Assembly (NCBI RefSeq): GCF_900112135.1
Contig: NZ_FOLC01000018.1
Coordinates: forward strand, 1 to 64,000
Source of the DNA: Collimonas sp. OK412
Lineage (GTDB): Bacteria > Pseudomonadota > Gammaproteobacteria > Burkholderiales > Burkholderiaceae_D
DNA length: 64,000 nucleotides
Direction: 5' to 3'
The translations under genes were made by a program, and so were the position numbers. Under the pieces are notes generated by a model. That model saw only the letters and a program-made list of their open reading frames with translations, did no database searches and was not told the origin of the DNA. Of the stretch, positions 56,209-64,000 are shown piece after piece (position 1 is the first letter of the stretch; each line of letters begins with the position of its first letter).

Positions 56209-57627
56209 TCATTTTGTTGCAACCGGCCGCACCAGGTAACCCAGCCCCGCAGCCGCCAATAACAGCACCGTCGCCGTCCACATGGCGATCCTGACGCCGC
56301 CGACCATGCCCCCGCCAAAACCGTCGCTGACCAAAGCCCCGAATACCGCCACCCCAACCGCGCCGCCGACCTGCCTGGCAGTATTGAGCACCGCCGACGC
56401 CGTCCCCGCCCGGTTTTTTTCCACGCTCGACAATATCGAGGTCGTCATGGCCGGCACCGCCAGCCCCATGCCGGCCGGGATCAGTATGAAACCCGGCAGC
56501 ATCTGCAGGAAACTGGCGTGGCTGGCGATGCCGATAGTGCCGAGCAAACCATAGCCCAAGGCGCCGACCAGGCCGCCGAGCACCATCGGCAGCCGTATGC
56601 CGGCGCGGCCGATCAGCCAGCCGCTGGCCAGGTTGGAGAATATGAAGGTCCCGGTCAAAGGCAGGAACGCCAGTCCCGCCTGCAGCGAGTTGTAGCCCTG
56701 CACTTTCTGCAGGTAAAAGCTGATCACGAAGATCACGCCGTAGTATGAGAAGTTCACCAGCACGCCGAACAGGACGGCCGCAGTAAAACTGGCCTGGCGA
56801 AAGAAGTTCAGCGGCAGCATCGGATGCGGCACTTTCTTTTCCACCATGATGAAAGCAGCGCCCGCGACCAGGGCCACGCAGAATCCGGACAATACCAGCG
56901 GATGCTCCAGCCCTAGCGGATGCAGTTCGATCACCGCGCCAACCAGCCCGGTCAGCGCGACAATCGCCAGCACCTGCCCCAGGAAATCGAAGGAATGCAC
57001 ATGCAGCTTGCTTGCCATGGCCGGCACCACGCACAAGGTCAGCAAAAACCCCAGGATGCAGATCGGGATATTTACCCAGAAGATGCTGCGCCATCCCGCG
57101 GTCGCCAGCAGCAGGCCGCCCAGCACCGGGCCGGCAGCAATCGAGACGCCGCCCGCCGCAGTCCAGAGCCCGATCGCCTTGGCGAGCAGTTTTTTATCGT
57201 GGGCGCAGGCACGGTTCAGGATCGCCAGCGAACTGGGCACCAGCAGCGCCGCGCCTATGCCCTGGACGGCGCGCGCGACGTTCAGGAAAGCGGCATTCGG
57301 CGCCAGCCCGCAGGCGGTCGAAGCCAGGGCGAACAACAGGAATCCAGCCAGGAACAAACGCTTGGAGCCGAATTTATCGCCCAGGGCGCCGGCCGACAGC
57401 AGGAACACGGCAAAACCGAGGGTATAGGCATCCACCACCCATTGCAAAGCCGAAACGCGCGCCCCCAGGTCAGCGCCGATCTGCGGCAGCGCCACGTTGA
57501 CGATGGTGATATCGAGCTGGACGATGATAAAAGCGAAACTGCTGGCAGCAATGGTCCAGCCCGCGGCGGGCATGCCCGCTTTCGCAACAGGTGTGGCCGG
57601 CGCTTGCGCCAGTTGGTGAGATGTCAT
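56209..57627 (-). CDS. MFS drug exporter, DHA2 (EmrB/QacA-like) family
   Basis: This protein has 472 residues from the ATG at 57627 (GGAG eight bases upstream); a TTG start at 57663 is less likely. About 14 hydrophobic helices. Signature motifs include LDITIVNVALPQIGADLGA in helix 1, SAGALGDKFGSKRLFLAGF (motif A) and GPVLGGLLLATAGWRSIFWVNIPI. It exports drugs or other small organic molecules by proton antiport. The divergent ArsR-like gene 92 bp away is probably its regulator. Confidence 0.93.
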   Translation of the reverse strand: MTSHQLAQAPATPVAKAGMPAAGWTIAASSFAFIIVQLDITIVNVALPQIGADLGARVSALQWVVDAYTLGFAVFLLSAGALGDKFGSKRLFLAGFLLFALASTACGLAPNAAFLNVARAVQGIGAALLVPSSLAILNRACAHDKKLLAKAIGLWTAAGGVSIAAGPVLGGLLLATAGWRSIFWVNIPICILGFLLTLCVVPAMASKLHVHSFDFLGQVLAIVALTGLVGAVIELHPLGLEHPLVLSGFCVALVAGAAFIMVEKKVPHPMLPLNFFRQASFTAAVLFGVLVNFSYYGVIFVISFYLQKVQGYNSLQAGLAFLPLTGTFIFSNLASGWLIGRAGIRLPMVLGGLVGALGYGLLGTIGIASHASFLQMLPGFILIPAGMGLAVPAMTTSILSSVEKNRAGTASAVLNTARQVGGAVGVAVFGALVSDGFGGGMVGGVRIAMWTATVLLLAAAGLGYLVRPVATK

Positions 57628-57719
57628 TGCAGCAGCTCCGTTGCTTGAGTGATCAAGGCTCAATTCTGGGCTTGTTGCGCCCGCTTGTCACACAACAACA
57701 GTACGGTTACCATCAAACT

Positions 57720-58409
57720 ATGAACGATGAACCCGACCTCAGCCGGCTGGCCCGCACCATCGGCGACCCGACCCGCATCCAGATGCTGGCGCTGCTGATG
57801 GAAGGACGCGCCCTGACCGCCAAGGAACTGGCGTACGGCACGGAAATCAAGCCTGCCACCGCGACCGCGCACCTGCGCCAGCTGCTGGAAGACAAACTGC
57901 TCGACATGACCACGCAAGGCCGCCACAAATATTTTCGGCTGGCCTCGCCGGAAGTGGCGCGCCTGATCGAATCCCTGATGGTGTTCGCCCCGAAGCGCAA
58001 ACGCATCGGTCCCGCGAACGGCAACGACGCCATCTGCACCGCGCGCTTCTGCTACGACCACCTGGCAGGAAAACTGGGAACCAGGCTGACCGAGGTCCTG
58101 CTTGAACGCGGCTTGCTGCATGCCGACGACGGCACTTTTTCGTTATCGGAACAAGGCGAAACCTGGTTCGAAGACTTCGGCATCGATACCCGTCAATTGC
58201 AGAAGAGCCGGCGCCAGTTCGCCTACCCCTGCCTCGACTGGAGCGAACGGCGCGACCACCTGGCCGGCGCCCTCGGCGCGACATTGGCGAAGCGCATGGT
58301 GGAACTGAGCTGGCTGACCAGGAGCAAGCATTCGCGCGTGGTCGGCATCACGCCGGAAGGCCGTGCCGCGCTGGCGGAACAGTTCGGAATCGCGCTGCAC
58401 CACGAGTAG
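57720..58409 (+). CDS. ArsR-like winged-helix regulator (229 aa)
   Basis: The start is the ATG at 57720. The N-terminal ~85 residues form an ArsR-type HTH (IGDPTRIQMLALLMEGR, ATATAHLRQLLEDKLLDMTTQGRHKYFRLA). The C-terminal ~140 residues include RFCYDHLAGKLG and CLDWSERRDHLAGALG, typical of the larger ArsR/HTH-20 regulators that often accompany transporters. No metal-binding cysteine pair of classical ArsR is evident. Divergent from the MFS exporter, so likely represses it in the absence of a ligand. Confidence 0.88.
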   Translation: MNDEPDLSRLARTIGDPTRIQMLALLMEGRALTAKELAYGTEIKPATATAHLRQLLEDKLLDMTTQGRHKYFRLASPEVARLIESLMVFAPKRKRIGPANGNDAICTARFCYDHLAGKLGTRLTEVLLERGLLHADDGTFSLSEQGETWFEDFGIDTRQLQKSRRQFAYPCLDWSERRDHLAGALGATLAKRMVELSWLTRSKHSRVVGITPEGRAALAEQFGIALHHE

Positions 58410-58443
58410 CCGGCCGGCACGGCTGGAAACAAGTTCGCAAAAT

Positions 58444-58480
58444 AAAATGGACCGGGTAATCAGCCCGGTCCATTTTTTTT
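58444..58480. terminator. Bidirectional rho-independent terminator
   Basis: A 13-base stem (AAAATGGACCGGG / CCCGGTCCATTTT) with a seven-base loop is followed by T8 on the plus strand and preceded by A-rich sequence for the minus strand. It lies between the convergent ArsR-like and OPT genes and serves both. Confidence 0.92.
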
Positions 58481-58507
58481 GACGGCTGCACGGCAGCCGG
58501 CGAGCGC

Positions 58508-60568
58508 CTATTGCTGGCGCGCCGTCAGCACGCGCCGCGAGAAGACCCAGGCCACTGCCGCAAACACGATCAACCCCAGCCATTGCGCGGTGTTTTCAAA
58601 GGAAGCGCCAACCAGCGCCAGCGGCGAATCGTTGCCGGTAAAACCGATGATGGCCGCCAGCAGCACGCCCACCAGGCTTTCGCCGACGATCAGGCCGGAC
58701 GCCAGCAGCACGCCGCGCCGGTTTGGCGCTTCGGCAAACTGTTCATACGGCAGGCCCGCCTTCTGCGCGCGCTTTTTCAGGATGCGTTCTATCACCCAGG
58801 CCAGCAAGGTGCCCAGCACCAGGGTCGAAGCGACCGTCGGCGGCAGGTAGATGCCGATGCCTACCGCCAGCACCGGCAAACGCGCCACGCCGCCGCGGCG
58901 GCGCAGCACTTCGTCGATCGTCACCAGCACGACGCCCAGTCCGAGGCCGATCAGTATCATGTCCCAGTTCAGCTGATGGGTGAAAATCCCGGTCGCGATG
59001 GCCGTCATCAAGGTGGCTTGCGGCGCCGACAAGGCGTGCGTCACATCCATCTCGGCGCGCGGCATGGCGCCGGCAAAACCGTAGGCGTTATACAGCAACT
59101 CCAGCACCGGCGGAATCACCACGGCGCCCACCACGCAGCCGATCAGCAAGGCTACCTGCTGGCGCCAAGGCGTGGCGCCGACCAGCCAGCCGGTTTTCAA
59201 ATCCTGCAGGTTATCGTTGGAGATGGTGGCCACCGCGATCACCGCCGAGGTGGTGAAGATCGCCAGCGCGATGCCAAGCTTGTTGCCGCTCTCGGTCGCC
59301 AGCAGGCCGTCGCCGCTGCCGACCAGCAGGATCAGCAGCGACACCAGCACCACGGCGACGATGCCGACGCCGGAAATCGGGCTGGCGGAAGACCCGATCA
59401 GCCCTGCCATGTAACCGCAGGCAGCGGCGATCAGGAAACCGAAGATCACGGCAAACAGCACGCTATAGGCGACCAGCCCCCACACCATGCCGGCCGACAA
59501 AGGCGCGGCGCTCAGGAAGCTGGCGAAAGTCGCTACCAGGATGGCCACCAGCGCCAGCGTGATGCCGATGATCCAGCTCGGCGCCAGGTCCTGTTCGGTG
59601 CGCGGGATGTTGATGCGTCCCTTGCCGCCGCGCAGAGCCTGGAACGAGGTCTTGACGCCTTCCAGCATCGGCTTGAACAAGGTGATCAGGGTCCACACCG
59701 CGGCCACGCCGATGGTGCCGGCGCCGATGAAGCGCACATCCTTGCTCCACAGGCCGGTCGCATATTTGGCCAGCGTCACGCCGTCGGGGATGCTGTGCAT
59801 CGAGGTCAGCACCGGCACGGCCACGCCCCAGGCGATCAGCAAGCCGATCAGCATGGCGATGCCGGCCACGATGCCGATCAGGTAGCCCGCGCCCAGCAAG
59901 GCCAGCGAAAAGCCGGCGGACAGGCGCACCACTGCCGGACCTGCCGCGAACCACAGGTTGATGCCTTCGCCCAGCACCCGGAAGCCGGATGAGAACAAGG
60001 TCACGGCAGCGGCGGTGAAACCGCCGGCCATGATGTCGACGATGCCGGTTTCAGCCTTTGTCCCCGCCTTGCCGGCGGCGCCGTCGAGTTCGACTTCGGC
60101 GCTGCCGACGCGCAGGATTTCAGCCGCCGCCACGCCTTCCGGGTAAGGCAGGTCGCTTTGCACCACCATCGCGTGCCGCAGCGGGATCGTGAACATCACG
60201 CCCAGCATGCCGCCGGCGGCGCAGATCGCCAGGGTCTGCCAGTACGGGAAACCCTGCCAGTAACCGATCATCACCAGGCCAGGCAGGATGAAGATGATGG
60301 AAGACAGCGTGCCCGCGGCCGAAGCCTGGGTCTGGACCATATTGTTTTCAAGGATATTGGCGCTCTTGAACATGCGCAGCACGGCCATGGAAATCACGGC
60401 GGCCGGGATGGCGGAAGAAAAAGTCAGGCCGACTTTCAAGCCCAGGTACACGTTGGAAGCCGTGAACACGACCGTAATCAAGGCGCCAAGGATGATGCCT
60501 CGCAGCGTCAGCTCGGGCAGCGAAACGTTGTCGGGAATGCGGCCAGCTCTATTCAACAAATCGGACAT
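58508..60568 (-). CDS. OPT-family oligopeptide transporter
   Basis: This protein has 686 residues from the ATG at 60568 (GGAG five bases upstream); a start 11 codons earlier is less likely. About 15 hydrophobic helices. The family signature near the N-terminus ([44 protein letters not shown]) is clear, as is [20 protein letters not shown] near the C-terminus. OPT carriers import small peptides or metal-chelate conjugates with protons. Divergent from the molybdenum hydroxylase genes; no direct functional link is evident. Confidence 0.92.
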   Translation of the reverse strand: MSDLLNRAGRIPDNVSLPELTLRGIILGALITVVFTASNVYLGLKVGLTFSSAIPAAVISMAVLRMFKSANILENNMVQTQASAAGTLSSIIFILPGLVMIGYWQGFPYWQTLAICAAGGMLGVMFTIPLRHAMVVQSDLPYPEGVAAAEILRVGSAEVELDGAAGKAGTKAETGIVDIMAGGFTAAAVTLFSSGFRVLGEGINLWFAAGPAVVRLSAGFSLALLGAGYLIGIVAGIAMLIGLLIAWGVAVPVLTSMHSIPDGVTLAKYATGLWSKDVRFIGAGTIGVAAVWTLITLFKPMLEGVKTSFQALRGGKGRINIPRTEQDLAPSWIIGITLALVAILVATFASFLSAAPLSAGMVWGLVAYSVLFAVIFGFLIAAACGYMAGLIGSSASPISGVGIVAVVLVSLLILLVGSGDGLLATESGNKLGIALAIFTTSAVIAVATISNDNLQDLKTGWLVGATPWRQQVALLIGCVVGAVVIPPVLELLYNAYGFAGAMPRAEMDVTHALSAPQATLMTAIATGIFTHQLNWDMILIGLGLGVVLVTIDEVLRRRGGVARLPVLAVGIGIYLPPTVASTLVLGTLLAWVIERILKKRAQKAGLPYEQFAEAPNRRGVLLASGLIVGESLVGVLLAAIIGFTGNDSPLALVGASFENTAQWLGLIVFAAVAWVFSRRVLTARQQ

Positions 60569-60777
60569 CGGAACTCCATCACCAAAATTGCAATCTGCCA
60601 ATTATCCCCGAAACAGTTGCGCTCAATCAAAGAATTTCAGTTAGGTCTACAATGCCCAGGCGCGGTTTATCACGTCAATTGATAGCAAGGATTCAAGGCA
60701 TTGCCAATTCGACTATACTGCTCCCGATTTATCCATCAATAGGTTATCAACCCCAAGCTGGAAAGGTAGAACCCACC

Positions 60778-61254
60778 ATGACAAGCCTGAACATCAACGG
60801 CAAGCAGCACGAGATCGACTTACCGGAAGACACCCCGCTGCTGTGGACCCTGCGTGACCATATCGGCATGACCGGCACCAAATTCGGCTGCGGCATGGCC
60901 CTGTGCGGCGCCTGCACGGTGCACCTGAACGGCGCCCCGATCCGCTCTTGCATCACGCCGATCAGCGCTGCCGCCGGCAAAAAAGTCACCACCATCGAAG
61001 CCATCGCCGACGACAAGGTCGGCCATGCCGTGCAGGAAGCGTGGATCGCGCTGGGCGTGCCGCAATGCGGTTACTGCCAGGCCGGCCAGATCATGTCGGC
61101 CACCGCCCTGCTGAAAACCACGCCGAAGCCGACCGACAAGGAAATCGACGACGCCATGAGCGGCAATATCTGCCGCTGCGGCACCTATACCCGCATCCGC
61201 GCTGCAATCAAGCAGGTTGCTGCGCATGTCACCGATAACGGAGTCGCAAAATGA
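60778..61254 (+). CDS. [2Fe-2S] subunit of a molybdenum hydroxylase (IorA-like)
   Basis: This protein has 158 residues from the ATG at 60778. The first cluster is bound by Cys38, Cys43, Cys46 and Cys58 ([17 protein letters not shown]). The second is bound by Cys97, Cys100, Cys132 and Cys134 ([12 protein letters not shown] and [13 protein letters not shown]). This is the standard two-cluster small subunit that passes electrons from the Mo site. ATGA overlap with the catalytic subunit. The FAD subunit of xanthine dehydrogenases is absent, as in isoquinoline 1-oxidoreductase-type enzymes. Confidence 0.95.
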   Translation: MTSLNINGKQHEIDLPEDTPLLWTLRDHIGMTGTKFGCGMALCGACTVHLNGAPIRSCITPISAAAGKKVTTIEAIADDKVGHAVQEAWIALGVPQCGYCQAGQIMSATALLKTTPKPTDKEIDDAMSGNICRCGTYTRIRAAIKQVAAHVTDNGVAK

Positions 61255-63575
61255 GCGCCGCTTTCGATTTCGCTAAAGATAGCGCTAACACCGAAGTCGC
61301 TTCCGTAAGCCGCCGCACCTGGCTCAAGGGAGTCGGCGCCTTTACCGGGCTGGCGCTGACGGTAGGCGTGAACGGACTGGTGATGGCAGCCGATGCCGCT
61401 GCGCCGGCAAAAAAATACGGCGGCGCCAACATGCCTGGCGGCACCGTCAACGATCCCCTGGTATTTGTCTCGATAGGCGCCGACGGCATCGTCACCATCA
61501 TTGCCCACCGCTCCGAAATGGGCCAAGGCATCCGCACCAGCCTGCCGCTGGTGGTAGCCGATGAACTCGACGCCGACTGGGGCCGGGTGCGCGTGGTGCA
61601 AGCCAACGCCGACGAAAGCCGCTACGGCAACCAGAACACCGACGGCTCGCGCAGCATGCGCCATTTCTTCACGCCGATGCGCCAGGTCGGCGCCACTGCG
61701 CGCCTGATGCTGGTCTCGGCCGCCGCCGCGCGCTGGAACGTGCCGGCAACAGAAATCACCACCAAGAACCATGAAGTGCTGCACGCCAAGAGCAACCGCA
61801 AGCTCGGCTACGGCGAACTGGCGGTCGACGCCGCCAAGCTGCAGGTGCCGGCGCAAGCGCCGCTGAAAGATCCGTCGCAATTCCGTTACATCGGCAAGGA
61901 TGCTTTCGGCAGCGTCGACTTCCGCAACATCGTCACCGGCAACACCCAGTACGGCATCGATACCCGCCTGGAAGGCATGCTGTATGCGGTGGTCGCGCGG
62001 CCGCCGGTATACGGCGGCAAAGTGGCCAGCTTCGATCCTGCCGAAGCCTTGAAAATCCCGGGCGTGGTGAAAGTCATCGAACTCAAGGGCAGCCCGCCGC
62101 CGGCCAAGTTCAATCCGCTCGGCGGCATCGCCGTGATTGCACGCAACACCTGGGCCGCGATCAAGGGCCGCGAAGCGTTGAAAATCACCTGGGACAACGG
62201 TCCGCACGCAGCTTATGACTCGACTGCGTTCAAGGCCACCCTGCAAGAAGCCGCGCGCAAGCCGGCCAAGGTGGTGCGCAACAATGGCGACGCCATGGCG
62301 GTCCTGGGCCAGGCCGGCAAGCGCATCGAAGCCGAATACTATATCCCGCACCTGGCCCACGCCACCATGGAACCGCCGGCCGCCACCGCCCGCACCGCCA
62401 ACGGCAAATGCGAAGTCTGGGCTTGCGTGCAGGATCCGCAAGCCACGCGCGACACCGTGGCCGGCCGCCTCGGCTGGAAGACCGACGACGTCAAAGTCAA
62501 CGTCACTTTGCTGGGCGGCGGTTTCGGCCGCAAATCCAAGCCGGACTTCGCGGCAGAAGCAGCGTTGCTGTCGCAAGCCATGGACGGCGCGCCGGTGAAA
62601 GTGACCTGGACCCGCGAAGACGATTTGCGCCACGATTACTTCCATACCGTTTCGCTGGAACACCTGGAAAGCACGCTGGACGCCAAAGGCAAGCCGCAAG
62701 CCTGGCTGCACCGCACCGCGGCGCCGACCATCGCCTCGACCTTTGTCGCCGGCGCCAAGGGCGAACAGCCGGGTGAACTGGGCATGGGCGCGATCAATAT
62801 CCCGTTCGTGATTCCCAACATCCGCATTGAAGCTCCGGAAGTCGAAGCGCATACCCGTATCGGCTGGTTCCGTTCGGTCTACAACATCCCGCACGCATTT
62901 GCAGTGCAGTCGTTCGTGGCGGAACTGGCAGCCGCGGCCAAGCGCGACCATCGGGAATTCCTGCTGGAGCTGATCGGTCCGGCGCGCCAGGTCAATCCGC
63001 AAGAGATGTCCGACACTACCAACTACGGTGAATCGCCGGTCTTGTATCCGCTCGATACCGGCCGCATGCGGGCGGTAGTGGAACTGGCGACCAAGGAAGC
63101 CGGCTGGGGCCGCAAGGTGCCCAAGGGCCATGGCCTGGGCCTGGCCGTTGCGTACAGCTTCATGTCTTATGTGGCGGCGGTGATCGAGGTGGTGGTCGCC
63201 GACGACGGCACGATCAGCATTCCGCGCGTCGACATGGCGATCGATTGCGGCCCGCAGATCACGCCGGACCGGATCCGCTCGCAAGTCGAGGGCGCCTGCA
63301 TCATGGGCCTGAGCCTGGCGCTGACCGGGGAAATCACCTTCAAGAACGGCAGCGCGGAGCAAGGCAACTTCCATGAGTACGAAGTGCTGCGCGCCTTCAG
63401 CGCTCCGCGCGACCTGCGGGTCCACATGGTGCCGCACAAGTACGATATGCCGCTGGGCGGCGTCGGCGAACCAGGCACGCCGCCCATCGCCCCGGCCTTG
63501 TGCAACGCCATTTTCGCGGCCACCGGCAAACGCATCCGCAACCTGCCGATCCGCGACCAGGCGAAAAAGAGCTGA
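61251..63575 (+). CDS. Molybdopterin-binding catalytic subunit (IorB-like aldehyde/N-heterocycle oxidoreductase)
   Basis: This 774-residue protein has a twin-arginine leader (S-R-R-T-W-L-K, Arg21-Arg22, then a hydrophobic stretch to about residue 45). Periplasmic export of the folded Mo enzyme with the small subunit is therefore likely. The C-terminus carries [14 protein letters not shown] with the catalytic Glu of this family, and [12 protein letters not shown] is the molybdopterin-contact loop. Related enzymes oxidise aldehydes or N-heterocycles; the substrate cannot be assigned here. The electron acceptor (often a cytochrome) is not encoded nearby. Confidence 0.92.
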   Translation: MSAAFDFAKDSANTEVASVSRRTWLKGVGAFTGLALTVGVNGLVMAADAAAPAKKYGGANMPGGTVNDPLVFVSIGADGIVTIIAHRSEMGQGIRTSLPLVVADELDADWGRVRVVQANADESRYGNQNTDGSRSMRHFFTPMRQVGATARLMLVSAAAARWNVPATEITTKNHEVLHAKSNRKLGYGELAVDAAKLQVPAQAPLKDPSQFRYIGKDAFGSVDFRNIVTGNTQYGIDTRLEGMLYAVVARPPVYGGKVASFDPAEALKIPGVVKVIELKGSPPPAKFNPLGGIAVIARNTWAAIKGREALKITWDNGPHAAYDSTAFKATLQEAARKPAKVVRNNGDAMAVLGQAGKRIEAEYYIPHLAHATMEPPAATARTANGKCEVWACVQDPQATRDTVAGRLGWKTDDVKVNVTLLGGGFGRKSKPDFAAEAALLSQAMDGAPVKVTWTREDDLRHDYFHTVSLEHLESTLDAKGKPQAWLHRTAAPTIASTFVAGAKGEQPGELGMGAINIPFVIPNIRIEAPEVEAHTRIGWFRSVYNIPHAFAVQSFVAELAAAAKRDHREFLLELIGPARQVNPQEMSDTTNYGESPVLYPLDTGRMRAVVELATKEAGWGRKVPKGHGLGLAVAYSFMSYVAAVIEVVVADDGTISIPRVDMAIDCGPQITPDRIRSQVEGACIMGLSLALTGEITFKNGSAEQGNFHEYEVLRAFSAPRDLRVHMVPHKYDMPLGGVGEPGTPPIAPALCNAIFAATGKRIRNLPIRDQAKKS

Positions 63576-63609
63576 CCGCGCAGTAACCCGCGACGGTAAC
63601 TCTCTATAG

Positions 63610-63645
63610 CGGCCATGCGACTTGTCGTGCATGGCCGTTATTATT
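63610..63645. terminator. Probable terminator after the molybdenum hydroxylase genes
   Basis: A nine-base stem (CGGCCATGC / GCATGGCCG) with a ten-base loop is followed by TTATTATT. It lies between convergent genes. The T tract is imperfect, so termination strength is uncertain. Confidence 0.7.
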
Positions 63646-63646
63646 G

Positions 63647-64000
63647 TCAGCGGTAGATCTTGACGAGACCTTCGTGCAGCGCAGGAAACAGGCTGCGGTT
63701 GAAATTGTTCCAGCGCAGCTCCAGGATCGTGTCTTCCTTGTCGATTTCGGTTTTCAGCACGTCGTGGATCACTTCGCCCGAATCGATGCCGTTATCCACG
63801 TAATGGAAGGAGGCGCCAGTCATGTAGAGCGGCTTCACGGGCACCGTTTCCATGGTTTGCCAGTCGACCACCTTCTTGCCGCGCGCGCCGTGCAGCGCGT
63901 CTAGCGTCGCATAAGCGCCGCGCCGCTCATACGGCGAATCCGCACGCGTAACGCCGGGATGGATGTTGACGATCTTGCGCTCGAAGCGGCTGCCTGGCCG
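63647..64000 (-). CDS. Formyltransferase-family protein (partial, N-terminus outside window)
   Basis: The frame is open from the window edge to the stop at 63647, giving 117 C-terminal residues. The stretches NIHPGVTRADSPYERRGAYATLDAL and MTGASFHYVDNGIDSGEVI match the formyltransferase fold of PurN/Fmt-like enzymes (NIHPS...xYRG and tGxTvHyVdxgiDtG). Which member it is cannot be told from this part. Confidence 0.85.
   Translation of the reverse strand, partial: RPGSRFERKIVNIHPGVTRADSPYERRGAYATLDALHGARGKKVVDWQTMETVPVKPLYMTGASFHYVDNGIDSGEVIHDVLKTEIDKEDTILELRWNNFNRSLFPALHEGLVKIYR

Noticed and set aside
56159-57094. Minus-strand open frame of 311 codons at the 3' part of the MFS gene
   Set aside because: It is in another frame of the same strand as the MFS exporter, without hydrophobic helices. 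The MFS frame has the family motifs.
58511-59992. Plus-strand open frame of 493 codons opposite the OPT transporter
   Set aside because: Gln/His/Arg-rich translation without domains, antisense to a recognised membrane protein.
61185-63632. Minus-strand open frame of 815 codons opposite the molybdenum hydroxylase
   Set aside because: It is antisense to a clearly conserved family protein, in a GC-rich region where stop codons are rare. Its composition (Arg/His/Ala) is not protein-like.
1-64000. tRNA, rRNA or riboswitch genes
   Set aside because: No cloverleaf, rRNA or riboswitch consensus was recognised by reading. A covariance-model search would be needed to exclude small RNAs.

Overview
The window looks like a betaproteobacterial chromosome, probably Burkholderiales/Oxalobacteraceae and perhaps Collimonas-like. 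This is inferred from protein character and moderately high GC; no rRNA or tRNA is present to confirm it. It contains a compact flagellar-type export and basal-body operon (about 13.8-34.5 kb, all on the minus strand) lying between two giant paralogous YD/Rhs-repeat genes, also on the minus strand. An AT-richer accessory stretch and a group of ordinary metabolic and transport genes complete the window.

Layout. (1) 1-11051, minus: giant YD-repeat protein A, more than 3683 residues, with its C-terminus beyond the window. (2) 11052-11456: divergent control region with two promoter-like motifs facing opposite ways and a C10 tract. (3) 11457-13730, plus: three small genes, two of them TPR proteins. 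(4) 13759-34502, minus: a tightly overlapping run of 25 genes, in transcription order fliQ-fliR-flhB-flhA-flgF-flgG-flgA-flgH-flgI-flgB-flgC-fliE-fliF-fliG-fliH-fliI-fliJ-fliK-flgD-flgE-fliM-fliN-fliO-fliP-fliA. No flagellin, cap, hook-filament junction, flgJ, motA/B, flgM or chemotaxis gene is present. The FliG-like protein lacks the torque domain and the FliM-like protein lacks the CheY-binding N-terminus. (5) 34.5-41.4 kb: two same-length TPR-glycosyltransferase paralogues, a third glycosyltransferase coupled to a 45-residue ORF, an IS66 remnant, three copies of a ~97 bp inverted-repeat element, and two lipoprotein genes. (6) 41.2-56.1 kb: giant YD-repeat protein B (4798 residues, with LysM and a C-terminal toxin-like tip), an overlapping candidate immunity gene, and an orphan copy of the pre-tip linker (147 bp exact repeat) whose own tip is lost. 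(7) 56.2-64 kb: DHA2-type MFS exporter with divergent ArsR-like regulator, OPT transporter, a two-subunit molybdenum hydroxylase, and the end of a formyltransferase gene.

How the parts may work together (inference). Both giants have nearly the same N-terminal leader and no visible Sec or Tat signal. Upstream of giant A, giant B and the TPR operon is the same promoter-like motif: GCTAAAC, 14 bases, two free bases, GGATRTATT, with identical spacing. Its TAAA-N15 geometry is that of sigma-28 promoters, but the -10 half differs from GCCGATAA. The sigma-28 encoded here is also unusual in the region that reads the -10 element. One coherent reading is a flagellum-derived, probably non-rotary type III export machine. 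Its own sigma factor would co-regulate two giant YD-repeat toxins and TPR chaperone candidates. This needs expression and secretion data; a second, divergent flagellum whose late genes lie elsewhere is the main alternative.
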